From contig NZ_JAPCID010000037.1 of the NCBI RefSeq assembly GCF_027587175.1, forward strand, positions 1 through 64,000: DNA of 64,000 bases. Direction: 5' to 3'. Below are positions 55,348 to 64,000 of the stretch, in pieces. This DNA comes from Solirubrobacter deserti. Its GTDB lineage: Bacteria; Actinomycetota; Thermoleophilia; Solirubrobacterales; Solirubrobacteraceae. Numbering within the stretch: position 1 is the first letter of the stretch; every line of letters starts with the position of its first letter. A program made the position numbers and the translations under genes. The notes under the pieces are model-generated. The model had not been told where the DNA came from and ran no database searches. It saw only the letters and a list, made by a program, of their open reading frames with translations.

Positions 55348-55494
55348 ACCCAAGTACAGGGCGGCAAACTCATACATACGCCGAACTTCCCCGGTGCCCG
55401 TTGCTGAACAATTCGGCGCGGCCTAAGGTCGGTCACGACAACCGTTTTGTCGGGCGATCGGATGCGCCCGCAGTCGATGGATCGAAGGAGCAAC

Positions 55495-56025
55495 TTGACG
55501 TATGCGGTGGCCACGGATGGTCCTCCGCCCCACGATGAGCGGGGGGCGGGCGTGAGCGATCGCTTTCAGCGTTTCCGCATTCCGGCGCTGCCGACGGTGC
55601 TGTTCGCGGACGCGTCCGAGGACTACCGCTCGATGGCGCGGGACGCGCTGCTCGAGGGCCGCAGCGTCACGGACATGCGCACGGTCGGCGACGGCAATGC
55701 GCTGCTCGCCTACCTCCAGCGCGCAGGAGCCACCGAAGGGGCGGTGACCCCGGTCCCGAGCCTGATCGTGATCGACGCCGCGCTGCCGGGCACGCCGCCC
55801 GGCAAGGAGGCGGTCGCGGCGATCAAGGCGGACCCGCGCACCAAGCGCATCCCGCTGGTCGTGCTCGGCGACACCGACGACCCGGAGATCGTCGGCGCCT
55901 GGTACGACGCGGGCGCCAACACCTACATCGTCAAGCCCGTCACATTCCTCGCGCTCGTGCGTCTGATGAAGGTGTTCACCGCGTACTGGTTGGACACGGC
56001 GGAGCTGCCGCCGGGCGGCGAGTAG
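55495..56025 (+). CDS. Stand-alone response regulator receiver protein
   Basis: A 176-residue protein with a disordered N-terminus of about 35 residues and one REC domain. The phospho-acceptor Asp lies in LIVIDAALPG, the acidic pair in TVLFADASEDYRS, and the Lys in YIVKPVTF. The start TTG 55495 is chosen for AAGGAG 4 nt upstream; earlier frames have no site. The gene abuts the next one with no gap (TAG-ATG), so the pair is one operon. Confidence 0.85.
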   Translation: MTYAVATDGPPPHDERGAGVSDRFQRFRIPALPTVLFADASEDYRSMARDALLEGRSVTDMRTVGDGNALLAYLQRAGATEGAVTPVPSLIVIDAALPGTPPGKEAVAAIKADPRTKRIPLVVLGDTDDPEIVGAWYDAGANTYIVKPVTFLALVRLMKVFTAYWLDTAELPPGGE

Positions 56026-58083
56026 ATGCGCGTCCTGGCCGTCGCGGCCGACGACGCGCACCACGCCCCGATCTGCGCCCTGCTCAAGCACGCGCAGATC
56101 GACCACGTCCACACCGCCGACGAGGCGCACACCGCCGTCGCCGCGAACGCCTACGACGTGATCCTCGTCGACCGCGAGATCGCGCCGCCGGGAGCGGACG
56201 GGCTCACGCTCGCGACCGAGCTGGTCGGCACGCCGGCGCCAGTCATCGTCCTCAGCCACCACATCGACAAGCCGGCCGACGCGCGCGCCGCCGAAGCCGG
56301 GATCGCGGATTTCCTGCACATCGCGGGCCTGAGCACGGACCGGCTCGAGCACTCGGTCCGCTACGCGCTCACCCACCAGCGCGCGCTGGACAGGCTGAAG
56401 GCGTCCGAGGAGCGCAGCGCGCTCGCGCACGAGGGCTCCGGCGACGGTCTCTGGGACTGGGACGTGACGGCCGACCGCGTCCACTACTCCCCGCGCTGGA
56501 AGGCGCTGCTCGGCTACCGCGACTGCGAGATCGGCGAGCAGCGGGGCGAGTGGCTCGGCCGCGTGCATCCCGACGACCGCGCGCCGCTCACGCAGGCGCT
56601 AGACGCGTTCGTCAGCGGCGCCGCCGAGCGGTTCGAGTTCGAGCACCGCGTCCAGCACCGCGACTCCACCTACCGCTGGATGCTCTCGCGCGCGACCGCC
56701 GTCCGCGACAGCGCCCGCAAGGCCACGCGGGTCGTCGGCACGATCACGGACACGACCGACCGGCGCGAGTCCGAGCGTCGCCTCCAGCACGACGCGCTCC
56801 ACGACGCGCTCACCGGCCTGCCCAACCGCGTGCTGTTCCTGGACCGCCTGGACCAGTCGATCCGCCGCGCGCAGCGCCGTCACCCCGCGACCTGCGCCGC
56901 CGTCCTCTTCCTGGACCTGGACCGCTTCAAGGTCATCAACGACAGCCTCGGCCACGCCTCCGGCGACCAGCTGCTGCAGAAGGTCGCACGCCGGCTGGAG
57001 GCGGCGCTGCGGCCCAACGACACCGTCGCCCGCCTGTCGGGCGACGAGTTCACGCTCCTGCTCGACGACGTCTCGGACCCGCGCGAGGCCACCGTGATCG
57101 CGGAACGGGTGCTGCAGAGCCTGAAGGCGCCGTTCGTGATCGACAACCGGGAGCTGTTCATCGACTCCTCGATCGGGATCGCGCTCGCCACCGCGAAGTC
57201 CTCGCCCGAGCAGGTGATGCGTGACGCCGACGTCGCCATGTACCGCGCCAAGGCCGACGGCAAGGGCCGCCACGCCGTGTTCGACGCGGCCATGCACCAG
57301 CAGGTGATGCGCCGCCTCGATCTGGAGGGCGATCTGCGGCGGGCGGTCGAGACCAACGCGCTGGAGGTCGTCTACCAGCCGATCACCCAGGCCGCGACCG
57401 GCCGCGTCGTCGGCTTCGAGGCCTCCTGCCGCTGGCCGACCGGCGAGCCCGCGGAGGTGCTGGCGATGGCGGACGAGACCGGGCTCTCGATCCCGCTCGG
57501 CCGCCAGGTGCTCGAGACCGCGTGCGCCCAGCTCGCGCAGTGGCGGCTGCTGCCGCGCGGCGCGGGCCTGACGATCGGCGTCAACGTCTCCGCCCGCCAG
57601 CTGTCCGAGCCCGGCTTCATCGCCATGCTCGACGAGATCCTGCGCACCACGCACCTGGACCCGCGCGCGCTCAGGCTCGAGGTGAGCGAGCACGACCTCT
57701 CCCGCGGCCGCGCCGACGACGCCACTCGCCGCGTGCTCGACCAGGCGCTGGAGCAGCTCTCAGTGCGCACGCACATCGACGACTTCGGCACCGGCGCGTC
57801 GCCGCTGCGGCTCCTGCACCGCTTCCCGGGCGACGCGATCAAGGTCTCGCGCGCCCTCGTGGCCGGCATCGGGATGGACGCCGGCGCGTTCGAGATCGTG
57901 CGGGCCGTCGTGGGCCTCGCGCACAACCTCGGGCTCGAGGTGATCGCGGACGGCGTCGAGAAGCGCGAGCAGCTCGACTACCTGAAGGTGCTGGGCTGCG
58001 AGTTCGCCCAGGGCTTCCACATCTCCGCACCGCTCAGCGCCGGCGAGGCGCGAGCGATGCTGGAGAGTGGTGTGCTCGCCTAG
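56026..58083 (+). CDS. REC-PAS-GGDEF-EAL cyclic-di-GMP protein
   Basis: A 685-residue cytoplasmic protein. REC domain about 1-120 (YDVILVDREI gives the phospho-Asp), PAS about 130-250 (GDGLWDWDVTADRVHYSPRW, HPDDRAPL), GGDEF about 255-420 with the variant RLSGDEFTLLL (SGDEF is usually active), EAL about 425-680. The EAL opens with FEASCRW instead of EAL/EVL-x-R, reads IKVSRAL for the usual IKID, and IADGVE for AEGVE; DDFGTG and NVSARQL are intact. Synthase activity is likely, phosphodiesterase doubtful. The partner receiver gene lies directly upstream. Confidence 0.92.
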   Translation: MRVLAVAADDAHHAPICALLKHAQIDHVHTADEAHTAVAANAYDVILVDREIAPPGADGLTLATELVGTPAPVIVLSHHIDKPADARAAEAGIADFLHIAGLSTDRLEHSVRYALTHQRALDRLKASEERSALAHEGSGDGLWDWDVTADRVHYSPRWKALLGYRDCEIGEQRGEWLGRVHPDDRAPLTQALDAFVSGAAERFEFEHRVQHRDSTYRWMLSRATAVRDSARKATRVVGTITDTTDRRESERRLQHDALHDALTGLPNRVLFLDRLDQSIRRAQRRHPATCAAVLFLDLDRFKVINDSLGHASGDQLLQKVARRLEAALRPNDTVARLSGDEFTLLLDDVSDPREATVIAERVLQSLKAPFVIDNRELFIDSSIGIALATAKSSPEQVMRDADVAMYRAKADGKGRHAVFDAAMHQQVMRRLDLEGDLRRAVETNALEVVYQPITQAATGRVVGFEASCRWPTGEPAEVLAMADETGLSIPLGRQVLETACAQLAQWRLLPRGAGLTIGVNVSARQLSEPGFIAMLDEILRTTHLDPRALRLEVSEHDLSRGRADDATRRVLDQALEQLSVRTHIDDFGTGASPLRLLHRFPGDAIKVSRALVAGIGMDAGAFEIVRAVVGLAHNLGLEVIADGVEKREQLDYLKVLGCEFAQGFHISAPLSAGEARAMLESGVLA

Positions 58084-58092
58084 CGACGCTTG

Positions 58093-58635
58093 CTACCGGC
58101 GCTGCTCCTCGCGGGGGCTCTCCGCGGCGACGTTGTCGCGGTCGAAGCGCGCGGGGCGGTTGTTCTGGTCCTCGATCGCCTGGTCCCGGCGACCCTGGTC
58201 GTAGTCGTCGCGGTTGCCGTCACGGCCGGTGATGGCCTCGCGGCGGTCGTCGACGCCGTTGCCGTCGCGGTCGTGCGACCCCGACATCGCGGACGTGCCC
58301 GCGAACTTGTCGCGCTCGTGGTCGTCGATCAGCTCGTCGTCGGCCATGCCCTTCTCGTGCAGGCCGGCGCGCTCCTGGTGGAGCTCGGCCTGGGCGCGCT
58401 GGGCTTCGGCTTCCTTCTGGGCGATGCGCGCGCGCTGCTCGGCCTGACTGGCCTCTCGTTCGCGCTGATCGGCCTCAGAACGATGCTCGTTCGCCACGCG
58501 CTCACGCCGCTGCTGGAGCTCGCGCTCGCGCTTCTGGATCTGCGCCTTGCGCCGCATGCGGGGGAGCAGGAACGCCACGATGGCGATGACGATTAGTGCC
58601 GCGACGACGATCGCGATAATGGCACCGGTGGTCAT
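58093..58635 (-). CDS. Single-pass membrane protein with coiled coil and Asp-rich loop
   Basis: A 180-residue protein. One N-terminal helix (AIIAIVVAALIVIAIVAFLL) is followed by a long Arg/Glu/Gln coiled coil (about 30-105) and an acidic disordered tail. The tail contains DRDGNGVDD, which fits a calcium-type DxDxNGxxD loop, and a second similar DGNRDDYD. No known family; similar proteins are frequent in actinobacteria and unassigned. It may be a cytoplasmic-facing scaffold. Confidence 0.65.
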   Translation of the reverse strand: MTTGAIIAIVVAALIVIAIVAFLLPRMRRKAQIQKRERELQQRRERVANEHRSEADQREREASQAEQRARIAQKEAEAQRAQAELHQERAGLHEKGMADDELIDDHERDKFAGTSAMSGSHDRDGNGVDDRREAITGRDGNRDDYDQGRRDQAIEDQNNRPARFDRDNVAAESPREEQRR

Positions 58636-58686
58636 CGGGGACCTCCTTCCATCTCTTGAACGGGGTTGATGTCAGGGTTCCCGTCC

Positions 58687-59517
58687 ATGCCCGACCACGA
58701 AACCGCGCCCACGTTCGATCTCCAGTCGCATTCGACGTATTCGGACGGTGCGCTCCCGCCTGCGGAGGTCGTCGACGCCGCGCGGGACGCGGGCGTGCGC
58801 GTGCTCGCGCTCACCGATCACGACACGGTCGACGGCGTCGAGGAGGCCCTGTCAGCGGCAGCTGACGTTCGCGTCATCCCGGCGGTCGAGCTGTCCTCCG
58901 TGCACGGCGAGCACGAGGACCTGCACATCCTCGGCTACGGCCTCGACCACACCGACGCGACCCTGCTCGCGACGCTCGCGGACTTCCGGCAGGACCGCAT
59001 CCGCCGCATCCACGCGATGGCCGAGAAGCTGCGCGCGCTCGGCTTCACCATCGATCCCAAGCGGCTCGAGCACGACTCCCCCGGCCGTCCGCACCTGGCC
59101 AAGGCGCTGCTGGAGGACAACGACCTGAACCTCACCAAGGACGAGGTGTTCGCGCAGTACCTCGTGCCGGGCACGCCGACCTACGTCGGCCGCTCGCGGC
59201 CGACGGTCGAGCAGGCGATCGAGGTCATCCACGCCGCCGGCGGGCTCGCCGTGTGGGCGCACCCGTACTGGGACGTGGAGCACGCGGAAGCCACGCTGCG
59301 TGCGTTCGCCGCGGCCGGGATGGACGGCGTCGAGGCCTTCTACGCCACCCACACCGAGGAGCAGACCCGCCGGCTGCACGTGCTCGCGCGCGAGCTGGGC
59401 CTGATCACGACCGGGTCAGCTGACTTTCACGGGCCGGCGCACGAGCACTTCAATCGCTTTCGCGCCTTCAGCCTGCACGGCCTGGAACCCGACCTCGGCC
59501 GCCTCGGCCTGGATTGA
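58687..59517 (+). CDS. PHP-domain metal-dependent phosphoesterase (TrpH/YciV-like)
   Basis: A 276-residue PHP-fold hydrolase. Metal-binding motifs: DLQSHSTYSDG near the start, LALTDHDTVDG, VIPAVELS, HILGYGLDH, VWAHPYWD and GSADFHGPAH. This is the pattern of RNase AM/TrpH-type enzymes that hydrolyse 3',5'-nucleotide phosphates. The start is ATG 58687; ATG 58669 in frame is the alternative. The last 102 nt overlap the converging nitrate reductase gene. Confidence 0.9.
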   Translation: MPDHETAPTFDLQSHSTYSDGALPPAEVVDAARDAGVRVLALTDHDTVDGVEEALSAAADVRVIPAVELSSVHGEHEDLHILGYGLDHTDATLLATLADFRQDRIRRIHAMAEKLRALGFTIDPKRLEHDSPGRPHLAKALLEDNDLNLTKDEVFAQYLVPGTPTYVGRSRPTVEQAIEVIHAAGGLAVWAHPYWDVEHAEATLRAFAAAGMDGVEAFYATHTEEQTRRLHVLARELGLITTGSADFHGPAHEHFNRFRAFSLHGLEPDLGRLGLD

Positions 59518-62500
59518 CGCCACCATCGACGCGCACGAGCCGCAGCCCGTGCCGGCCTTCCGGGCGCGCCCGGCCTGGATCTCGGACCGGGTGACGTTGT
59601 GGCAGGCGCACACGATCGGGTCGACCACCTCGCCGGCGAGCGCGGGCGGGTCGCCGAGCACGATCTGGCCGACGCGCTCGGCGCCGCGGAAGACCTCGCG
59701 CCGGTAGTAGCCCGCGCGGGTGTCGAGCGCGATCACCTCGTCGTCGGCGTCGAGGTCGCCGCTGCAGAAGAGGTCGATGCCGGCCACCTTGAGCTTGGTG
59801 GACACCGGCCCGGGCACGTAGGCCGCCGGTTTGCCGGCGATGTCGGCGCCGGCGGCCCGCGCCATCGCGAGCGCGGGCGCGACCAGGCCGACGGTCACGC
59901 CGCGGTGCTCGGCGCACTCGCCGACGGCCCAGACGCCCGGGACGCTGGTGCGCAGCGAGTCGTCGACGAGCACGCCGCGGCCGACCTGGAGCCCGATGCG
60001 CTTCGCCAGGTCGACCTCGGGCGTGACGCCCGCGGCGACGATCACGAAGTCGGCGTCGATGATCTCACCGGTCGAGAGCTCGACCCGATCGGCATGGATC
60101 GCGGTCGTGGTGCGGTCGCAGAGGACGTCGATGCCCTGCCCGCGCAGCGCGCGCTCGAGCATGCGGCCCGCGGTGCGGTCGAGCTGGCGTTCCATCAGGC
60201 GGTCCGCGAGGTGCACGACGGCCACGGCGATTCCGCGGTTGGCGACCGCGCGCGCGGCCTCGAGCCCGAGCAGGCCGCCGCCGATCACCACGGCGCGGCG
60301 GGCGCCGTTCGCGCGGCCGCGGATGGTGCGGACGTCGTAGCGCGTGCGGAACGGCGTCGCCCGCTCGATGCCGTCGATCGGCGGCAGGAAGGCGCGCGAG
60401 CCCGTCGCGAGCACGAGCGAGTCGTAGGCGAGCTGCGAGCCGTCGGCGAGCGTGGCGACCTTCAGCGACGTGTCGACGTCGAGGACCGCGGCGCAGAACG
60501 CGACCTCGCGGTCCAGGTACCAGCGCTTGGGATGCAGCGGGAGGTCGGTGGCGGGCTTGAGGCCGGCGAGGTGGTCGCTGAGCGCGACGCGGTCGTAGGG
60601 CTCGCCGCGCTCGTCGGACGCGAGCGTGATGCGCGCGTCGCCGTGCTCGAGGATCGCCTCGGCGGTCGCGACGCCCGAGTGGCCGGCGCCGACGATCAGC
60701 ACGTGCTGCGCGCGCTTGCGCTTGCGGGCGGTGACGGGCTCGACGCGGATCGCGGTCGCCTTCAGGCCGGGCTGGCGGGACACGGGGTCGGTGCTCGAGT
60801 GCGTGAGGTCGTTGACGCCGCCGTGGCCCGCGGGCGCGTGCAGCGCGCCCCAGTGGAAGGGCGCGAACGCCGTGCCGGGACGCAGGGTCTCGTCGAGGCG
60901 GACCTTCAGCGTCACGGCGCCGCGGCGCGAGGTCACGCGCGCGAGCTGGCCGTCCTTGAGCCACGCGCGCTTGGCGTCCTCCGGGTGCAGCTCGAGGAAC
61001 GGCTCCGGCTCGGCGGCGACCAGGTCGGGCGCCTTCGCCGTGCGGGTCATCGTGTGCCACTGGCTCGCGATCCGGCCCGTGGTGAGCACGAGCGGGAAGT
61101 CGGCGTCCGGCGGGTCGGCGGGATGGCCGGGCTGCGCGGCGGCGAGCTTCGGCTTGCCGGTGTCGCTCGGGAAGCGACCGTCGGTGTACAGGCGCGCGGT
61201 GCCCGGGTCCTGCGCGCTCCGACAGGGCCACTGGATGGAGCCGGACTGGAGGCGGGCGTGCGAGACGCCCGACTGGTCGCACGGGCGGCCCTTGGTCAGC
61301 GCCGCGAACTCGTCGTAGACCTCGGCCGCGTCGTTCCACCCGAAGCCGTCGAAGCCCATCCGCTGCGCGAGCGCCGCGAAGATCCGCCAGTCGGCGCGCG
61401 CCTGGCCCGGCGGGTCGATCGCGGCGCGCATGAGCTGGATGCGACGCTCGGAGTTCACGCTCGTGCCCGCCTTCTCCGGCCATTGCGCGGACGGCAGCAG
61501 CACGTGCGCGAGTGCTCCCGTCTCGGTCGGGTGGTAGGCGTCCTGGACGATCACGAGCTCGGCGTTCCGCAGCGCGTTGCGTACGCGCTCGGCGTCCGGC
61601 ATGGAGACCGCCGGGTTGGTCGCGACGACCCAGACGACCTTCACGCGCCCGTCCTCCAGCGCCTCGAACAGGTCGGTCGCGGGCAGCCCCGGCTTGGGAT
61701 CGATGGAGCCGGTGGGCAGCCCCCAGTGCGCCTCGACCTCCGCGCGGTGGTCCTCCCGCACGACCTTGCGGTAGCCCGGCAGCAGGTGCGCGAGCCCGCC
61801 CGTCTCGCGCCCGCCCATCGCGTTCGGCTGGCCCGTGAGCGAGAACGGGCCCGCGCCCGGGCGGCCGATCTGGCCCGTCACGACGCACAGGTTCAGCAGC
61901 GCGCGGTTGATCGCGACGCCCTCGACGGACTGGTTGGCGCCCATCGACCACATCGCCAACGAGGCCTCCGAGTCGGCGAACGCGCGGGCGGCGCGCTCGA
62001 TCGCGACCGCCGGAACGCCGCACACGTCGGCGGCGCGCGCCGCGTCCCACTCACCCGCGAGCTCGTGGGGAGCGACCATGGCGTTCAGCAGCGCGAGGTC
62101 GGTGCCCGGCCGGATCTGCAGGTGCAGGTCGGCGACGGCGGCGCTGTCGGTGCGGCGCGGGTCGACGACGATCAGCGTCGCCCCGGCCTCCTGCGCGGCG
62201 CGGATGCGGCCCCACAGGATCGGGTGGCAGGCGCTCGTGTTGGACCCCAGCAGGAGGATCGTGCTCGCCAGCTCGATGTCGTCGTAGGCCGGCGGTGGAC
62301 CGTCGGCGCCGAACGTCGCGTCGTAGGCGGCGACGGCGCTCGACATGCACAGGCGCGAGTTGGAATCGACGTTGTTGGTCCCCAGGTGGCCCTTGGCGAG
62401 CTTGCTGACCGCGTAGTAGTCCTCGGTCAGCAGCTGGCCGGAGATGTAGAACGCGATCTCCTCCGGCCGGTACCGCTGCAGGCGCACGGCGACGTGCCCG

Positions 62501-62736
62501 AGCGCCTCGTCCCACGACGCGTCGCGGAAGCGCTCGTCCTGCGACGCGCGCAGCAGCGGCGTCAGCGCCCGGTCGCCGGAGCGGGAGGCCTCCGGCAGCG
62601 CGAGCGGCTTGCGGCAGGTACGGCCGCGGTTGACCGGGTGCTCCTCATCGCCGCGGACAGCGGTCAGCCGGCCGTCGCGAACCTCCGCGACGAGCCCGCA
62701 GCCGACGCCGCAGTATGGGCACCCGGTCTTGATCAC
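59416..62736 (-). CDS. nasA: Assimilatory nitrate reductase fused to NAD(P)H/FAD reductase and BFD-type [2Fe-2S] domain
   Basis: A 1106-residue fusion reducing nitrate to nitrite. Residues 1-665 are a molybdopterin oxidoreductase: [4Fe-4S] cysteines C6, C9, C13, C41 (CPYCGVGCG and GRTCRKP), LLTEDYYAVSKLAKGHLGTNNVDSN, NPAVSMPD and the dinucleotide-binding end. Residues about 675-1030 are an FAD/NAD(P) reductase of the NirB/NasB type (VLIVGAGHSGVATAEAIL, VVIGGGLLGLEAA, GVWAVGECAEH). Residues about 1035-1075 hold a BFD-like cluster (CACHNVTRSEI, TGCGSC). All electron transfer from NAD(P)H to molybdenum is in one chain. GTG start overlapping the transporter stop. Confidence 0.9.
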   Translation of the reverse strand: MIKTGCPYCGVGCGLVAEVRDGRLTAVRGDEEHPVNRGRTCRKPLALPEASRSGDRALTPLLRASQDERFRDASWDEALGHVAVRLQRYRPEEIAFYISGQLLTEDYYAVSKLAKGHLGTNNVDSNSRLCMSSAVAAYDATFGADGPPPAYDDIELASTILLLGSNTSACHPILWGRIRAAQEAGATLIVVDPRRTDSAAVADLHLQIRPGTDLALLNAMVAPHELAGEWDAARAADVCGVPAVAIERAARAFADSEASLAMWSMGANQSVEGVAINRALLNLCVVTGQIGRPGAGPFSLTGQPNAMGGRETGGLAHLLPGYRKVVREDHRAEVEAHWGLPTGSIDPKPGLPATDLFEALEDGRVKVVWVVATNPAVSMPDAERVRNALRNAELVIVQDAYHPTETGALAHVLLPSAQWPEKAGTSVNSERRIQLMRAAIDPPGQARADWRIFAALAQRMGFDGFGWNDAAEVYDEFAALTKGRPCDQSGVSHARLQSGSIQWPCRSAQDPGTARLYTDGRFPSDTGKPKLAAAQPGHPADPPDADFPLVLTTGRIASQWHTMTRTAKAPDLVAAEPEPFLELHPEDAKRAWLKDGQLARVTSRRGAVTLKVRLDETLRPGTAFAPFHWGALHAPAGHGGVNDLTHSSTDPVSRQPGLKATAIRVEPVTARKRKRAQHVLIVGAGHSGVATAEAILEHGDARITLASDERGEPYDRVALSDHLAGLKPATDLPLHPKRWYLDREVAFCAAVLDVDTSLKVATLADGSQLAYDSLVLATGSRAFLPPIDGIERATPFRTRYDVRTIRGRANGARRAVVIGGGLLGLEAARAVANRGIAVAVVHLADRLMERQLDRTAGRMLERALRGQGIDVLCDRTTTAIHADRVELSTGEIIDADFVIVAAGVTPEVDLAKRIGLQVGRGVLVDDSLRTSVPGVWAVGECAEHRGVTVGLVAPALAMARAAGADIAGKPAAYVPGPVSTKLKVAGIDLFCSGDLDADDEVIALDTRAGYYRREVFRGAERVGQIVLGDPPALAGEVVDPIVCACHNVTRSEIQAGRARKAGTGCGSCASMVASIQAEAAEVGFQAVQAEGAKAIEVLVRRPVKVS

Positions 62737-63965
62737 ACCGGCGCCTCGGCGGTCGCGCCCCAGCCGCGGCGCCAGGCGACGCGCACGACGTTGACGCCGA
62801 TGAAGGCGACGAAGACGACGGCGGCCGCGAGCGAGAGGCCCGCGCCGTAGCCGCCGAACGAGTCGTGCAGCGAACCGAGCGCGATCGGGAGCATGAAGCC
62901 GCCCAGGCCGCCGGCCGCGCCGACCAGGCCCGTGACGACGCCGATGCGCGCGTGGAAGCGCAGGCCGACGAGCTGGAACGTCGCGCCGTTGCCGAGGCCG
63001 AGGAAGGCCATGACGATCGGGAAGCCGATGCCCGCCCACAGCAGCGACGGCATCGTCGAGAGCGCGAGCAGCAGCGGCGCGGCGACGCCGTAGACGACGG
63101 TGAGCACGCGCGTGCCGCCCAGGCGGTCGGCGAGGTGGCCGCCGAAGGGCCGCACGAACGAGCCGGCGGCGCCGCCGATCGCGGCCAGCGAGGCGGCGTC
63201 GACCTTGCTCAGCCCGTACTCGTCGTGGAAGAAGATCGGCAGGAAGCTCGAGAGGCCGACGAAGCCGCCGAACGTGACGGCGTACAGCGCGCACAGCTTC
63301 CAGGTGTCGCTCTCGCCCAGCATCTCCGCGAACGCTCCGAGCGTGAGGCGGCGCGCCGGCGCGGGCGGTTCCTTCGCCAGCAGGCGGAAGCCGATCAGCA
63401 CGAGGCCGACGGGGATCAGCGCGAGGCCCATCACGCCGTGCCAGCCGACCTGCTCGGCCAGGCGCGGCGCGAGCAGCGCGCACGCGACCGTGCCGGAGTT
63501 GCCGGCGCCCGCGATGCCCATCGCGAGGCCCTGGTACTGCGGCGGGTACCAGCGCGAGGCCAGCGGCAGCGAGATCGCGAACGACGCGCCCGCGACGCCC
63601 AGCAGCACGCCGACGCCGAGCAGCTCGTTCATCGAGTTCGCGCCGAGCCAGCCCCACAGCAGCGGGAGCACGACGATCGACATCGAGAGCGTGCCGATCC
63701 GGCGCGGGCCGAAGCGGTCGGCGAGCACGCCGAAGGTGACGCGGCAGACGGCCGCCGACAGCAGCGGGGTGGCGACCAGCACGCCCTTCTCGGCGGCGGT
63801 CAGCCCGAGGTCCTCGGCGATGTACGCGCCGAGCGCGCCCAGGATCACCCAGATCATGAACGAGACGTCGAAATGGAGGAGGGCGGCGACCAGCGAAGGC
63901 GTGTGGCCCGCGCGCCTGAATTCACGCATGCGCATGACCCGGGAGATCGGCCGATCGGCTGACAT
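62733..63965 (-). CDS. narK: MFS nitrate/nitrite transporter (NarK/NasA-type)
   Basis: A 410-residue transporter with about 12 helices. Both nitrate-porter signatures are present: GIAGAGNSGTVACALLAPRL in the first half and VTGLVGAAGGLGGFMLP in the second, plus the A-type motif GVLADRFGPRRIG. It imports nitrate for the reductase it overlaps by 4 nt. The gene starts at 63965; ATG 63935 is possible. Regulators and the nitrite reductase should lie beyond the right edge. Confidence 0.92.
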   Translation of the reverse strand: MSADRPISRVMRMREFRRAGHTPSLVAALLHFDVSFMIWVILGALGAYIAEDLGLTAAEKGVLVATPLLSAAVCRVTFGVLADRFGPRRIGTLSMSIVVLPLLWGWLGANSMNELLGVGVLLGVAGASFAISLPLASRWYPPQYQGLAMGIAGAGNSGTVACALLAPRLAEQVGWHGVMGLALIPVGLVLIGFRLLAKEPPAPARRLTLGAFAEMLGESDTWKLCALYAVTFGGFVGLSSFLPIFFHDEYGLSKVDAASLAAIGGAAGSFVRPFGGHLADRLGGTRVLTVVYGVAAPLLLALSTMPSLLWAGIGFPIVMAFLGLGNGATFQLVGLRFHARIGVVTGLVGAAGGLGGFMLPIALGSLHDSFGGYGAGLSLAAAVVFVAFIGVNVVRVAWRRGWGATAEAPV

Positions 63966-64000
63966 CTTCAGCCGCTGGGTAGTACGAGCGGCGCAGCCGC

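Overview
The window is very GC-rich (roughly 70 percent or more by eye) and densely packed, with many 4-nt stop/start overlaps (ATGA or GTGA), frequent GTG starts and several candidate leaderless promoters. Gene content (ECF sigma factors of the SigJ/ECF41 type, F420-type LLM oxidoreductase, FadR-type GntR regulator, WYL regulator, actinobacterial secreted beta-propeller proteins) points to an actinobacterium. The style of the large secreted proteins and of the AOS-GNAT fusion suggests Thermoleophilia (Solirubrobacter/Conexibacter-like); that placement is inference. No phage, IS element, CRISPR array or integrase is visible. The region reads as ordinary chromosome with accessory modules.

Layout. 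1-10.7 kb: partial Ser/Thr kinase, divergent CBS-type Mn pyrophosphatase, small basic protein, GH20 hexosaminidase, giant secreted propeller protein, two tandem S51 peptidases, carboxylate-amine ligase. 10.7-14.6 kb: an uncharacterised structured RNA, a frame-broken lipoprotein gene and a compact Liv-type ABC transporter whose two ATPases are degenerate in complementary ways. 14.5-19.4 kb (minus): sugar-type ABC importer and an EEP nuclease/phosphatase. 19.4-21.1 kb: palindromic repeats, a secreted Ig-like membrane protein, a cytochrome c and a double VOC protein. 21.1-25.8 kb: AOS-GNAT fusion and a GGDEF-EAL protein. 25.8-30.8 kb: small protein, metzincin-type protease with an N-terminal motif resembling contractile-injection-system cargo, DUF2269/HAD pair, ApbE remnant, secreted TolB-like propeller. 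30.2-37.2 kb: membrane protein, CYTH, sensor kinase, BpsA-like aminopropyltransferase, NlpC/P60 hydrolase, methyltransferase, LLM oxidoreductase, lipoprotein. 37.2-39.2 kb: epimerase/ECF41/membrane operon. 39.2-43.4 kb: divergent subtilase, 24-residue membrane peptide with a structured leader, GntR regulator and a Xre/RES toxin-antitoxin pair. 43.4-47.6 kb: giant ThuA-PQQ dehydrogenase-PKD protein. 47.7-54.6 kb: TetR, ECF sigma with partner, rhodanese/SnoaL/Ogt operon under a GlxA-type regulator, VOC/WYL divergent pair with a 25-bp palindrome, tRNA-Thr(CGT). 54.6-59.5 kb: parvulin-like protein, response regulator plus REC-PAS-GGDEF-EAL, coiled-coil membrane protein, PHP phosphoesterase. 59.4-64 kb: nitrate assimilation (one-polypeptide nitrate reductase with its flavin reductase, and a nitrate transporter), continuing off the right edge.

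A recurring oddity is single-base frame breaks where a gene reads perfectly in two adjacent frames (about 11010, 18446, 28556, 52918) and one gene lacking any usual start codon (1221). They may be consensus errors in the assembly or real decay; any gene-loss conclusion here should be checked against reads first.
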